64,000 nucleotides of DNA from Nitrobacter vulgaris (GCF_031453995.1 NZ_JAVDPZ010000022.1:1-64000); one strand, 5' to 3'. Counted from the first letter of the stretch, positions 17,204 through 27,013 are shown. The notes: a model not told the origin generated them from the sequence alone. Made by a program: numbers and translations.

Positions 17204-17641
17204 ATGCTCGTGCGATCCGGCTTTGCCATTGCGATTCTTTCCGCCATGTTATCTGTCGCCGGCGCACAGACACCGGCCGACCCCACCGGCATCTGGTTAA
17301 CACAGGCGGGTGATGCCAAGGTTCGTGTCAGCAAATGCCGCAGCGGAATTTGCGGCGTCATTGTCTGGCTACGCAACCCGATCGATCCCGCGACCGGAAG
17401 ACCTGCCGTCGACGACAAAAATCGCAACCCCGCGCTGTCCAAGCGACCGATGATCGGACTGCCGCTGTTCCATGGCATGTCGCAAACCGAATCTAACAAA
17501 TGGTCAGGCACGATCTACAATGCCGATGACGGCAACTCCTATGCCAGCAACGTCTCTGTCGCGGGTCCCGGCGCGCTGCGCGTGGAAGGCTGCGTCGGCG
17601 CGTTGTGCAGCGGAGAGGTCTGGACGCGCACTCACCGCTGA
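17204..17641 (+). CDS. DUF2147 exported protein
   Basis: A 145-residue periplasmic protein with an N-terminal signal peptide (SGFAIAILSAMLSVAGAQT). The DUF2147 domain shows DPTGIWLTQAGDAKVRVSKC, GICGVIVWLRNP and the C-terminal LRVEGCVGALCSGEVWTR; its four cysteines could form two disulfides. GGAGG eight bases before the ATG at 17204 sets the start. The family is widespread in proteobacteria with no assigned function. It is convergent with copA. Confidence 0.85.
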   Translation: MLVRSGFAIAILSAMLSVAGAQTPADPTGIWLTQAGDAKVRVSKCRSGICGVIVWLRNPIDPATGRPAVDDKNRNPALSKRPMIGLPLFHGMSQTESNKWSGTIYNADDGNSYASNVSVAGPGALRVEGCVGALCSGEVWTRTHR

Positions 17642-17669
17642 AGAACAAACGACCGACCTACCCTCGCCT

Positions 17670-20147
17670 TCAAAGCCTCGCAGCACGCAGCCGCAGCGCG
17701 TTGCCGACGACGCTCACCGACGATAGCGCCATAGCCGCCGCCGCCACGACCGGGGACAACAGCAAGCCAAAAAGCGGATAGAGAACTCCGGCTGCGATCG
17801 GAATGCCTGCCGCATTGTAGATGAAGGCGAAGAACAGGTTCTGCCGAATATTGCGCATTGTCGTCTCAGAGAGACGGTGGGCGCGAGCGATACCCATGAG
17901 ATCGCCCCCGAGCAGCGTCACGCCGGCGCTCTCCATTGCAATGTCCGTCCCGGTGCCCATGGCGATGCCGACATCGGCGGTAGCAAGCGCTGGTGCATCG
18001 TTGATGCCGTCGCCGGCCATCGCCACGACACGCCCCTCATCCCGAAGTCTTGCGACGATCGCGCTCTTCTGCTCGGGAAGAACATCCGCCTCGACATCGG
18101 CGATGCCAAGCTGCCTGGCGATCGCATGGGCGGTGGTGCGATTGTCGCCGGTCAGCATGATGACCTTAATGCCGTCTTCTGCCAGCGCTTTCAGAGCCGC
18201 GCGCGCTGACGCTTTCACAGGATCGGCAATCGCGAGCAGACCCGCCAGCTTGCCCTCACGTGCGATATTGATGACGGTGGCGCCGTCGGCGCGCAGATCT
18301 TCGGCCAATGCCGCCATGCCGTGAACGGCAACATTCCGGGATTCGAGAAACGCGGCTGAGCCGATCAGCACAGTTTTTCCCGCGATCTTTCCAGTCACGC
18401 CCTTTCCGGCCGGCGCGTCAAATTCCTGCACGTCGTTCAGCACCAGATTGCGGTGCTTCGCCGCAGCTACGATGGCGTCCGCCAGCGGATGCTCGCTGGA
18501 TCGCTCGACGCTTGCAGCAAGACGCAGCAGATCGTCTTTCTCGACACCTTCCGCTACCTCGATGGCGACGACCTTGGGCTTGCCCTCGGTTAAGGTGCCG
18601 GTCTTGTCGACCACCAGCGTGTCGACCTTCTCCATGCGCTCGAGCGCTTCGGCGTTCTTGATCAGGACGCCGGCCTGCGCGCCGCGTCCCACGCCCACCA
18701 TGATCGACATTGGCGTGGCGAGCCCGAGTGCACATGGACAGGCGATGATCAGCACGCTCACCGCAGCAACCAGACCGAACGCCAGACGCGGCTCGGGGCC
18801 AACGACGGCCCAGACCGCGAACGCGACCGCGGCCGCAGCGATGACGGCGGGCACGAACCAGCCGGCCACCCGATCGGCCAAACGCTGGATCGGAGCGCGG
18901 GACCGCTGCGCCTGCGCTACCATCTGTACGATCCGCGACAACAGCGTGTCGCGCCCGACCTTCTCGGTCCGCATGACGAAGCTGCCAGACCGGTTGATGG
19001 TGCCAGCGATCACCCGTGCGCCCGCTTCCCTGGCAACCGGCATGGATTCACCGGTCACCATAGATTCATCGAGCGACGAGCGACCCTCGACGATAACACC
19101 GTCCACCGGCACCTTTTCTCCGGGGCGAACCCGGAGCCGGTCACCGACGGCTACGTCGTCAAGCGCCACATCGTGATCCGCGCCTAGCTCATCAATGCGG
19201 CGCGCGGTCTTCGGTGCAAGATCGAGCAGCGCCTTGATGGCTCCCGACGTTGCCTCGCGAGCGCGCAACTCAAGCACCTGCCCGAGCAGCACCAGGATAG
19301 TGATAACCGCCGCCGCCTCGAAATAGACCGCGACCGCGCCGTCATGCCCGCGAAAGGCCGGCGGGAATATCGCGGGCGCGAAGGTGGCGGCAAGGCTATA
19401 GACATAGGCGACGCCAGTGCCCATCGCGATCAGCGTGAACATGTTGAGATTGCGCGTCGTCAGCGATTGCCAGCCACGCAAGAAGAACGGCCAGCCGGCC
19501 CAGATCACCACCGGCGTCGCGAACGCAAGCTGAATCCAGTTCGATAATGTTTGCCCGATCCAGCCATGCGCTCCGGCAATATGCGCACCCATGTCCAACG
19601 CGATCACAGGCAACGCGAGGATCAACCCGATCCAGAACCGGCGCAGCATATCCGCGAGTTCAGGATTAGGCGCGTCATCCAGGGACACAAATTCAGGCTC
19701 CAGCGCCATGCCGCAGATCGGACAGGCGCCGGGGCCAACCTGGCGGACTTCCGGGTGCATCGGGCAGGTGTAGATGGTGCCTTCCGGCACATCCGCCGGC
19801 GGCGCCTTGGACTTGTCAAGATATGACTGCGGCGCCGCGGCGAATTTGGTTCGGCAGCCGGCAGAGCAGAAATGATAGGTCGAACCATGATGATCGAAGC
19901 GATGTTTGCTGGTCTGCGGATCGACCGTCATGCCACAGACCGGATCCAGAACTTTTACGTCGGCCGCATGGGCGGCCTGACCATGGTGTTGCTCGTGATG
20001 ATGTGCGTGCGCGTCATGAGCATGTGCCGTCGCAACTTCCTCACCGCAGCAACTCGCCTCACTCGATGCGGCGGGGGGTGATGCAGTCTGCTTCTCCGCA
20101 CCGCAGCCGCAGCCATCTTGGGACTTTGCTTGCCCTGCTGTGTTCAT
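17670..20147 (-). CDS. copA: Copper-exporting P1B-type ATPase
   Basis: A Cu(I) efflux ATPase of 825 residues. The N terminus is rich in Cys and His. A YHS domain (KVLDPVCGMTVDPQTSKHRF, about 63-105) and a heavy-metal-binding domain (YTCPMHPEVRQVGPGACPICGM, about 125-150) follow, instead of classical HMA domains. Catalytic features are the membrane CPC motif (IIACPCALGLATP), the phosphorylated Asp in DKTGTLTEGKP, the SEHPLADAI His motif and GDGINDAPAL. YHS/HMBD architectures of this type are common in rhizobial copper ATPases. It is divergent from csoR, with a palindromic operator in the 54-base gap, so copper induction through CsoR is likely. Confidence 0.94.
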   Translation of the reverse strand: MNTAGQAKSQDGCGCGAEKQTASPPAASSEASCCGEEVATAHAHDAHAHHHEQHHGQAAHAADVKVLDPVCGMTVDPQTSKHRFDHHGSTYHFCSAGCRTKFAAAPQSYLDKSKAPPADVPEGTIYTCPMHPEVRQVGPGACPICGMALEPEFVSLDDAPNPELADMLRRFWIGLILALPVIALDMGAHIAGAHGWIGQTLSNWIQLAFATPVVIWAGWPFFLRGWQSLTTRNLNMFTLIAMGTGVAYVYSLAATFAPAIFPPAFRGHDGAVAVYFEAAAVITILVLLGQVLELRAREATSGAIKALLDLAPKTARRIDELGADHDVALDDVAVGDRLRVRPGEKVPVDGVIVEGRSSLDESMVTGESMPVAREAGARVIAGTINRSGSFVMRTEKVGRDTLLSRIVQMVAQAQRSRAPIQRLADRVAGWFVPAVIAAAAVAFAVWAVVGPEPRLAFGLVAAVSVLIIACPCALGLATPMSIMVGVGRGAQAGVLIKNAEALERMEKVDTLVVDKTGTLTEGKPKVVAIEVAEGVEKDDLLRLAASVERSSEHPLADAIVAAAKHRNLVLNDVQEFDAPAGKGVTGKIAGKTVLIGSAAFLESRNVAVHGMAALAEDLRADGATVINIAREGKLAGLLAIADPVKASARAALKALAEDGIKVIMLTGDNRTTAHAIARQLGIADVEADVLPEQKSAIVARLRDEGRVVAMAGDGINDAPALATADVGIAMGTGTDIAMESAGVTLLGGDLMGIARAHRLSETTMRNIRQNLFFAFIYNAAGIPIAAGVLYPLFGLLLSPVVAAAAMALSSVSVVGNALRLRAARL

Positions 20148-20174
20148 CCCGATCTCCGCAATCCCCTTGCAGTC

Positions 20175-20193
20175 TATACCCCACGGGGGTATA
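20175..20193. promoter_or_regulatory. CsoR operator between copA and csoR
   Basis: TATACCCC-ACG-GGGGTATA is a perfect 8-3-8 palindrome with the C/G tract and flanking TA bases typical of CsoR-family operators. It lies 28 bases from the copA start and nine bases from the csoR start, so one repressor could close both promoters. Confidence 0.82.
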
Positions 20194-20201
20194 TATCCGT
20201 C

Positions 20202-20477
20202 ATGCGCGACAATATCAAGATATCCTGCCGAAAGCGCCTCAGCCGGATCGAGGGCCAGGTACGCGGCCTATCCCGAATGGTGGACGAAGACCGCTATTGT
20301 ATCGACATCGTGACGCAGATATCCGCCGTGCGCGCCGCGCTCCGGCGCGTCGAGGAGGAAGTGCTGAAGGATCATGTGGCGCATTGCGTCGAGCACGCGA
20401 TCACAAGCGGCAACAAGGCCGATCAGCGGCGCAAGATCTCCGAGTTGATGGCCGTCATCGAGCGGACGAACCGATAG
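20202..20477 (+). CDS. csoR: CsoR-type copper-sensing repressor
   Basis: A 91-residue all-helical DUF156 repressor. The Cu(I) ligand set Cys-His-Cys is visible: Cys of DRYCIDIV, then His and Cys of DHVAHC in i/i+4 spacing, matching CsoR rather than RcnR (His-rich) or FrmR. The DNA-contacting N-terminal helix is RLSRIEGQVRGLSRMVDE. The ATG at 20202 is used because upstream residues overlap the operator. Copper binding would release it from the palindrome shared with copA. Confidence 0.9.
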   Translation: MRDNIKISCRKRLSRIEGQVRGLSRMVDEDRYCIDIVTQISAVRAALRRVEEEVLKDHVAHCVEHAITSGNKADQRRKISELMAVIERTNR

Positions 20478-21161
20478 TTGAAGAGATACTGCCGGCGTTC
20501 ACCGGGTGCGCGACATCGGATGCGCCAGATCAGATCGATGCGGTATCTGAATCTTCTCGAAGTCGCACTGCCCAATACGTTCTATGTTGCAGCGGTTGTG
20601 AGGAGTTGAAGCCAGCTTCGTCAAACTTCTCGACGAAGCATTTCGGCGCGACCGCCGAAGCGAGGGCACTCGTGCAAACCTCACCGCCCTCCGCCAGGAT
20701 GACTGGAGGCAGCCGTTCTTGACCGGCTCTAGCATGAACTGATGGACCCGGCCCGCCACATCAAGCGGCCGCATGTCGAACTCAACGCTTCGATTGAAAC
20801 TTTCGCACCGAAGTGGTCAAGATTCGACAGGAGATTGACGGTGATCTCCCGAATCCGAAAAGCGATCCGTCAAAAAATTTTCGCTACTGATTTCCCAGCA
20901 GAAAATCACGATCTTCTTTTGAACATCGTTTCGGACACTATCGACAACGATCGAGTGAATCATCGACAGATCAAGCACAGAAAATCGACGTACGATAGTT
21001 TGAACGGCACTCCGCAGACAGACAAGAAAAAGACCGTTAGCACCAGTATCACAAGGCATCTGTATTAGCACTGCAACTATCGCTGACAGTTCGACACTGT
21101 CTCATATCGTTTGTTGCGATGATGTTTGGTCCACGCAGAGACTGTCGACTTCACGCGCACC
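20478..21161. other. Gene-poor stretch between csoR and hipA
   Basis: About 680 bases with no convincing gene. The first 280 bases have coding-like composition in several frames but no recognisable protein. The part from about 20820 to 21110 is clearly richer in A and T than the neighbours, with one open frame (20742-21068) that resembles nothing I know. This is the likely left side of the accessory island. Confidence 0.4.
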
Positions 21162-22469
21162 TCATGTTTCAGCCGAAAGAACCCCGAGACGTGCGGCGAA
21201 GGCTTTGCTGACAGAAGCATGGATCGCTTTGGGAAACCGGGGCGGCAATTCATCCGCTAACCGCTCCAGCGTCTCGCCTGCGGTGGCAGCGATTTCGTTG
21301 ATCACGGTTTGAACGGTCGTCTTCGAAAATCGCGCCTTCCGTCCGGTCTCGAAGAAGTGTCGGCCTTGAATTCCATCAATCCTGTAGTGGTTCTTCGCTC
21401 CCACGGCCATGGCGAGCTTCATCTGCTTGCGTTCGATCTGGCGGGCGTCGAGACTCGGCTGGGCGGACAGAACGTCGTAAAGCGGCGTCAGGCGGAAAGT
21501 GCCGCCTGGTCCGAGGAAGATGCTGAAGTTCTTGGCGTGTCCGTCGGTGGCCCCGATAAGCCAGAACAGGATCTGGGCCTTGAGGACGGTCTTGCGATCC
21601 TCGTCGGGCGTGTCGCTGCCCTTGAGGAGGTCGAGAACCTGCACGAGGCCGGGCCCGCCGTCGCTCTGATACTTCCTGCTCGGGGGCACCGACAGCGCCT
21701 GACAGCAATCTTCCTGCGGCAAGCGCAGTAGGCGCCCGTCCTGAGTCCAACGCCGGTCGAAGCGTTCAATGACCAGCGCTCTCGTCCTCCCGAACGTCTC
21801 GATGGTGGCGTTGTTGACCGGAAGCCCAAAGACTGCGAGCAGCCTCAGGCAAAAAAACTCGTTCTCGACGCTGTTCGACAGATCGATGCCGTTTGGCAGT
21901 TCACCGATCTGGGGCTTCAGGATATGGGTCGTGGGTGTCGTCCCGAGAGGCCTGCGCCAACGCTTGCCGTCCCACAGCAGCGCGGTCTTTTCCTGCGCGC
22001 CGGCAACGGAAATCCGGAAGTCGTCGTCTTTGCTGAGGCCAAGGGGAGCCTGCTCAAGGTTCCGCAGCAGCTTTTCGATTGCCGCGTCATCGATGGGCTC
22101 TCCTTCGATCCCACTGCTGCGCTCATCGACTCCATCGGCAACAAACTGGAGAGCACCGATGCAATCCCGTCCGATGGCTACGAGCAGGCTATAGGCGTCG
22201 GCCCCTTCAGCGCCGACCCTTTCTGCGACACGTCGGCGCAGCAGTTCGGAGTCGGGGAGCAGGTTCTCGAAGACAGCAATGACCGGAGCACCGCGCCAGG
22301 AGTCCTCCCGTAACGGCAGTGAAAGCGAGACCGGGATGGCATTCTCCCAACCGAGCCAGCTTTCATCATATTGAAAGCTGACCGCGCCGCCCGGATCTTT
22401 GAGAAGATGACCGACCAGGCGGTTGTTGAGATAGACGTACAGCGGTGCGTGCTGCCGACGGCGCGCCAT
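21162..22469 (-). CDS. hipA: HipA-type serine/threonine kinase toxin
   Basis: The toxin kinase of a HipBA toxin-antitoxin module, 435 residues. E. coli HipA phosphorylates glutamyl-tRNA synthetase and triggers persistence. The N-terminal subdomain shows VYLNNRLVGHLLKD and FENLLPDSELLRRRVAERVG. The kinase part shows SVAGAQEKTALLWDG (nucleotide-binding P-loop-like), HILKPQIGELPNGIDLSNSVENEFFCLRL, and the catalytic/metal segment GATDGHAKNFSIFL followed by LTPLYDVLSA. All key elements are present, so the toxin looks active. It overlaps hipB by one base. Confidence 0.92.
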   Translation of the reverse strand: MARRRQHAPLYVYLNNRLVGHLLKDPGGAVSFQYDESWLGWENAIPVSLSLPLREDSWRGAPVIAVFENLLPDSELLRRRVAERVGAEGADAYSLLVAIGRDCIGALQFVADGVDERSSGIEGEPIDDAAIEKLLRNLEQAPLGLSKDDDFRISVAGAQEKTALLWDGKRWRRPLGTTPTTHILKPQIGELPNGIDLSNSVENEFFCLRLLAVFGLPVNNATIETFGRTRALVIERFDRRWTQDGRLLRLPQEDCCQALSVPPSRKYQSDGGPGLVQVLDLLKGSDTPDEDRKTVLKAQILFWLIGATDGHAKNFSIFLGPGGTFRLTPLYDVLSAQPSLDARQIERKQMKLAMAVGAKNHYRIDGIQGRHFFETGRKARFSKTTVQTVINEIAATAGETLERLADELPPRFPKAIHASVSKAFAARLGVLSAET

Positions 22470-22720
22470 CAGAAAATATCCTCAATGGCGGCGGCCCTGC
22501 CCTTCGATCGTGGTCCTATCTGTACTTCGAGGTCGAGCGCGGCGAGCACGGCAAGGATCGTATCCAGCCTGGTGGCGGGATTGCCGCTTTCGATTAAGGA
22601 GACTGTCTCCTGACGGAGACCCGCCCTCTCGCCGAGCTGCGTCTGGCTCCATCTCCGCTGCTTGCGTGCGCGGCGGATGAAGTTGCCGACCTGCTTTGGA
22701 CTGCGCGCCAAGTCTGCCAT
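22469..22720 (-). CDS. hipB: HipB-like antitoxin, HTH DNA-binding
   Basis: An 83-residue protein with an XRE-type helix-turn-helix (about residues 10-65: VGNFIRRARKQRRWSQTQLGERAGLRQETVSLIE). It is the usual partner of HipA: it binds the toxin and represses the operon. Its stop overlaps the hipA start by one base, and a perfect 7-5-7 palindrome covers its start codon. Confidence 0.9.
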   Translation of the reverse strand: MADLARSPKQVGNFIRRARKQRRWSQTQLGERAGLRQETVSLIESGNPATRLDTILAVLAALDLEVQIGPRSKGRAAAIEDIF

Positions 22721-22734
22721 AGCTCAACTATGGC
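22716..22734. promoter_or_regulatory. Candidate HipB operator over the hipB start
   Basis: GCCATAG-CTCAA-CTATGGC is a perfect palindrome that includes the hipB start codon. Autoregulatory operators of HipB-type repressors are palindromes in the promoter region, and this is the only strong one near the module. Confidence 0.6.
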
Positions 22735-23129
22735 CTAATTCCGATAATTCTTCAATATCGTAATTAGTTCATAGATTCAAATTATGCGTCAAATGCGATA
22801 AATAAGTTTTACATGAACCAGCGCATAAAACCTCGCCTTGAGAGGCGTTCTACTTGGCGCCGCATTAGATCGTACCTGTCCACGGTGCCCCGTCCACTTC
22901 ACTTTCCGGAATGTTGTGGGCACGGCTGCCATGCCGATTGGTAAGGGAACGACGCGGAGGAGATCTCAAGGGAGGTCGTTAAGGCCGTGATAATTTCCGA
23001 CCCAAAAAGCAAAAGTCCTTTGCTCCGCTTTTAAATCGCCGTCTCAGGCCCACACAACTTACCGTGCTAAGAACGTAACCTAACCTTCGACAGTGCTTCG
23101 GCTCGATAATGCACATGACCGCAAAGTGT
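22735..23129. other. Intergenic region upstream of hipB
   Basis: The 395 bases between hipB and the end of the cation ATPase start with about 90 AT-rich bases that probably hold the hipBA promoter. The rest is non-coding by eye, with no recognised repeat or RNA. Confidence 0.4.
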
Positions 23130-25970
23130 TCACGAGCGGCAGCACCGCCATGATGATGCTCCGCGCCGTGCCGATCCCTTCCTCCAAGCCGCGAACTTGC
23201 TAAGCTCACGCAACCACAATACCGAGCTCGCGACCACCGTACAGATCAACCAGTCGGCCAGACCCAGAGCTGTCGTCGAGAACGCCTCCTGAAGAAACGG
23301 CACATAGACGACAGCGATGTGGAGGATCAGGGAAAACACGACGGCCGCCGATAGCCAATTATTCCTGAACAGTCCAACAAATGCGCTCTGCTCATCGGAG
23401 CGGGCATTGAACACATTGAATAGCTGAAACATCGTCAACGTGGTGAACGCCATGGTCTGCGCATAGACGACCGATCCCTTGCCTTCGATCAGGCCGCCGG
23501 GAAGCGAAGCGTCGAGCACGAAGAGCGTTCCGGCTGCCATCACGGTGCCGATAAAAAAGATGCCTCTCCACATCCGGCGGGTGATCACGCCTTCGCCTCG
23601 AGGACGCGGCAGACGAGTCATGGTTCGAGTGTCGATCGGTTCGACCCCAAGGGCAAGCGCAGGACCGCCATCCGTCACCAGATTGATCCACAGGATCTGC
23701 GTGGCCATCAGGGGAAGGATGAGCGTGCCATCTTCCCTTCCGGGCGCTGAAAGACCGATCACGCCAGCGAGCAACACGCCAAGGAACATCGTCATGACTT
23801 CGCCGATGTTCGACGACAGCAGATAGCGCAAAAATCTTCGGATATTGGCGAAGATTGCCCGTCCCTCCTCCACTGCGGCCACAATCGTCGCGAAATTGTC
23901 GTCGGCGAGCACCATGTCGGCTGCTTCCTTGGAGACATCGGTGCCGGTGATCCCCATGGCGATACCGATATCCGCCCTCTTCAGGGCCGGTGCGTCGTTG
24001 ACGCCGTCGCCTGTCATTGCCACCATCATTCCGCTCCGCTGAAGCGCCTCGACGATGCGTAGCTTGTGCTCCGGATTGACCCGGGCGTAGACTGAAGTCT
24101 CCGCGACCGCCCGGTCGAGCGCATCGTCACTCATTGCCTTCAACTCGGTGCCAGCAAGGATGCGGCCATCGGACGCGATGCCAAGTTCGGCAGCGATCAC
24201 GGCGGCGGTCTTCGGATGATCGCCGGTGATCATGATCAGGCGGATACCCGCCTTTTTCGCCTTGGCGATGGCTTTTCTCGCTTCCTCGCGCGGCGGGTCC
24301 ATCATTCCGATCAACCCCAGGAAGACGAGATCCTGCTCCACGCTTTCGTCAAAGCCCTCTCGGCCCTCCGGGTCGGGTGGCAGTGAGCGGAATGCCACTC
24401 CTAGCGTCCGAAGTGCGTCCGCAGCCAGCGCTCCATTGCTCATCAGGATTTCAGCCCGGCGCGCATCGGTCAGCGGCCTCGCCTCTTTACCCACAAGCTC
24501 GTGCGAACAGCGGGTAAGCAAAACGTCGGGCGCGCCCTTCGTCAGGGCGATAAGCCGCTCGCGCTTCTTGGCATCGGAGTGAATCGTGCTCATGAGCTTA
24601 CGCTCCGACGAGAACGGGACCTCGGCTATGCGGGGAAAACGCTTATCCAGCGCCTCTGCCGTCAGCCCCGCCTTGCGCGCCGCGACAATCAGCGCGCCCT
24701 CGGTCGGATCGCCATGAACGGTCCATCGGCCATCGTTCTCCTGGAGAACTGCGTTGTTGGCCCTGTCGGCCGCGCGCAGCGCGCGGTTCAACTCGTACTG
24801 AAGGGCATCGTCATTCGACGGCTGATACTGCAGGTCCCCCTCGGGGACGTAGCCGGTGCCGTTCAAATTGGTGCATCCACTGGCCGTAACGATTCGGCGG
24901 ACGGTCATCTCGTTCTTCGTCAGCGTTCCGGTTTTATCGGAAGCAATGACATTCGCCGAACCCAGAGCCTCGACCGCGGCGAGCTTACGAACGATGGCGT
25001 TTCGCTTGGCCATCCGCTGCACACCGAGTGCCAGCACGGCCGTCACGATGGCTGGCAAGCCTTCCGGGATCGCTGCCACGGCAAGCGCAACGCCGAAGAT
25101 CAAGGCATCGAACACGTCTGACAGATCGCGAATCTCGCTGATGAGCAGGATGATCCCGATCATCGCCACCGCAATGACTATGACGATCATCGCCAGCAGC
25201 TTGCCGACGCGATCAAGCTCCTTCTGAAGGGGGGTCGTCTCTTCCGGGGCTCTTTCGAGCAGACCTGCGATGCGGCCTATCTGGGTCTGTATGCCGGTGG
25301 CTGTGATCACGGCGCGACCGTGCCCGTAAACGACGGTCGTCCCGCTGAAGACCATGTTGTGCCAGTCACCTAATTCCGCCTCGGTGGTGACGGGCAGCGT
25401 ATCCTTCGAGACTGGCAGGCTTTCTCCCGTCAGCGCCCCCTCCTGGAGCTGCAGCGCGGTTGATTGAACAAGCCGCGCATCAGCGGGGATCGTGTTGCCT
25501 TCCTCGATGAGAATGATGTCGCCGGGGACCAACTCTGCTGCCGCGATCTTCTGCGGCACGCCTTCTCGGATGACATTGGCTCGTGTCGCCGCCATCTGGC
25601 GCAGCGCGGCCATGGCCTTCTGGGCTCGAGCTTCCTGGGCATAACCCAGCACCGCATTGATAAAAACGATGGCGAAGATCGCAATGGCTTCATAAGGCAG
25701 TGCGGAACGAGATTCATAGAACCAAAGGCCGGAGGAGATCACCGCCGCGACAATCAGAAGGGCCACGAGGATGTTGGCAAACTGGTCGAGGAACTTCAGC
25801 CAGGCCGCCCTTGGCGCTTCCGCTTGCAGTTCATTGCGGCCATAGCGCGCGAGGCGTCGCCTTATCTCGTCGTCGCTCAACCCGAACTGCACCGTCGTGC
25901 CGAGCGTTTTGAATACCTCATCCGCTGAGAGGCGATGCGGATCTCTTGGTTGCTGCCACTGCTGCTGCAA
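23130..25970 (-). CDS. P2-type cation-transporting ATPase (calcium/PMR1-like)
   Basis: A 946-residue P-type ATPase with the N-terminal cation-ATPase domain (HRLSADEVFKTLGTTVQFGL), the helix-M4 motif AAIPEGLPAIVTAVLALG typical of P2 pumps, the phosphorylation site DKTGTLTKNEMTVRR, MTGDGVNDAPALKRADIGIAMG, and a C-terminal six-helix domain. Ca2+ is the usual substrate of such bacterial pumps, though Na+/K+ are possible. The only good start is a TTG at 25970. It lies 137 bases after a universal stress gene on the same strand. The M. tuberculosis DosR regulon also contains a P2-type pump (CtpF), a parallel discussed in the findings. Confidence 0.92.
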   Translation of the reverse strand: MQQQWQQPRDPHRLSADEVFKTLGTTVQFGLSDDEIRRRLARYGRNELQAEAPRAAWLKFLDQFANILVALLIVAAVISSGLWFYESRSALPYEAIAIFAIVFINAVLGYAQEARAQKAMAALRQMAATRANVIREGVPQKIAAAELVPGDIILIEEGNTIPADARLVQSTALQLQEGALTGESLPVSKDTLPVTTEAELGDWHNMVFSGTTVVYGHGRAVITATGIQTQIGRIAGLLERAPEETTPLQKELDRVGKLLAMIVIVIAVAMIGIILLISEIRDLSDVFDALIFGVALAVAAIPEGLPAIVTAVLALGVQRMAKRNAIVRKLAAVEALGSANVIASDKTGTLTKNEMTVRRIVTASGCTNLNGTGYVPEGDLQYQPSNDDALQYELNRALRAADRANNAVLQENDGRWTVHGDPTEGALIVAARKAGLTAEALDKRFPRIAEVPFSSERKLMSTIHSDAKKRERLIALTKGAPDVLLTRCSHELVGKEARPLTDARRAEILMSNGALAADALRTLGVAFRSLPPDPEGREGFDESVEQDLVFLGLIGMMDPPREEARKAIAKAKKAGIRLIMITGDHPKTAAVIAAELGIASDGRILAGTELKAMSDDALDRAVAETSVYARVNPEHKLRIVEALQRSGMMVAMTGDGVNDAPALKRADIGIAMGITGTDVSKEAADMVLADDNFATIVAAVEEGRAIFANIRRFLRYLLSSNIGEVMTMFLGVLLAGVIGLSAPGREDGTLILPLMATQILWINLVTDGGPALALGVEPIDTRTMTRLPRPRGEGVITRRMWRGIFFIGTVMAAGTLFVLDASLPGGLIEGKGSVVYAQTMAFTTLTMFQLFNVFNARSDEQSAFVGLFRNNWLSAAVVFSLILHIAVVYVPFLQEAFSTTALGLADWLICTVVASSVLWLRELSKFAAWRKGSARRGASSWRCCRS

Positions 25971-26107
25971 GAAAACCCCGCTCAGAATTTGTTCGAAATC
26001 TTCCTATCAGAACCCTGCAGCAAAGATCGCTGTCCCTCAACGAGGCCGCACGCAATTTTCGCCTGATATGGTGGCGTGGCGTCAAGGTGCGCTTGCGTGA
26101 CACCTCG

Positions 26108-26947
26108 TCAACGCGAGAAGAAAACCGGAACAGGCGGTTTTAACAGCAAACTCCTGGTTGCACCTCCAAGTACGACCTCGCGCCATCTGGACTGCCCATA
26201 AGCCCCCATGACAAGCAGGTCGATCCCACGGGAAAGTACGTATGCTTCAAGGACCTCGCCGATCGGCCTGCCTTCGGCGTCGACCTCGTCCAAAACGACA
26301 TCGATACCGTGATGGGCAAGATTTTTTGCCAGTTCTTCGGGGGAATGTTTGGAATCAAAAGATTTTTCGTTCGTGACGATAACAACGCGGACCTTCTTCG
26401 CCTTGTCAAAAAGGGGAAGCGCATCCGAAACCGCACGCGTCGCGGTGCGACTGAAATCCCAAGCCACGCCGACGGTATCGAGCTGGAACGGGCGTGATCG
26501 CGGGACAGTGGGCAGGATCAGCGTCGGCCTGCCCGATTCGAAGATAATCTCCTCCGCGCACCACAGATCATATGATGCCGGTACCGGCATGATCGTGAGA
26601 TCGCGAAGCCGCGCATAGTAGACCAGCAGCGTCGGCGTCCGATGCGTTGCGCATTTCTCGAAAATGGTCTCATGCGTAACGCCGGATTTTGCAGCCGCCG
26701 CTTCAAACGCGGCAAGCAGATCTTTGGCGCTCTTTCGGCTCTTTGCCGTTTCATGGGCCGCGATTCCGGGTATGTCGATGATCGCCTTGGCAAGGAAGTT
26801 GCCCGGCACTTCCACGTGTACTTCGCAAGAAATCGCCGCCAAATGAGCACGGAGAGCGGCGGCTATCGAAACTGCATCGTTCACTATCGAGACGGGCGTT
26901 GGTTCCGGATAGCTCGTCAGCGTCAGAAGAACATCCTTGAAGGCCAT
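26108..26947 (-). CDS. Universal stress protein, tandem type
   Basis: A 279-residue protein with two UspA-like alpha/beta domains. The first (about 1-140) begins MAFKDVLLTLTSYPEPTPVSIVNDAV. The second (about 150-279) begins LDTVGVAWDFSRTATRAVSDALP and ends with the ATP-type loop VMGAYGQSRWREVVLGGATRSLLLKPPVPVFFSR (G-2x-G-9x-G-S/T). The ATG at 26947 has AGGGAGGG upstream. A FixK-like site lies 53 bases before it, and the P2 ATPase follows on the same strand. One of three related genes in the island. Confidence 0.9.
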   Translation of the reverse strand: MAFKDVLLTLTSYPEPTPVSIVNDAVSIAAALRAHLAAISCEVHVEVPGNFLAKAIIDIPGIAAHETAKSRKSAKDLLAAFEAAAAKSGVTHETIFEKCATHRTPTLLVYYARLRDLTIMPVPASYDLWCAEEIIFESGRPTLILPTVPRSRPFQLDTVGVAWDFSRTATRAVSDALPLFDKAKKVRVVIVTNEKSFDSKHSPEELAKNLAHHGIDVVLDEVDAEGRPIGEVLEAYVLSRGIDLLVMGAYGQSRWREVVLGGATRSLLLKPPVPVFFSR

Positions 26948-26999
26948 GAATCCCTCCCTTCTGGAGGTTTTTAACCTAGCCTCTAGGGAACTCCGTGTT

Positions 27000-27013
27000 T
27001 TGATCCATCGCAA
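27000..27013 (-). promoter_or_regulatory. FixK box upstream of the universal stress / ATPase unit
   Basis: On the minus strand this reads TTGC-GATGGA-TCAA, which fits the FixK2 consensus TTG(A/C)-N6-(T/G)CAA of Bradyrhizobium. It lies 53 bases upstream of the start at 26947, inside a second palindrome GATCCAT-CGCA-ATGGATC. Confidence 0.6.
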
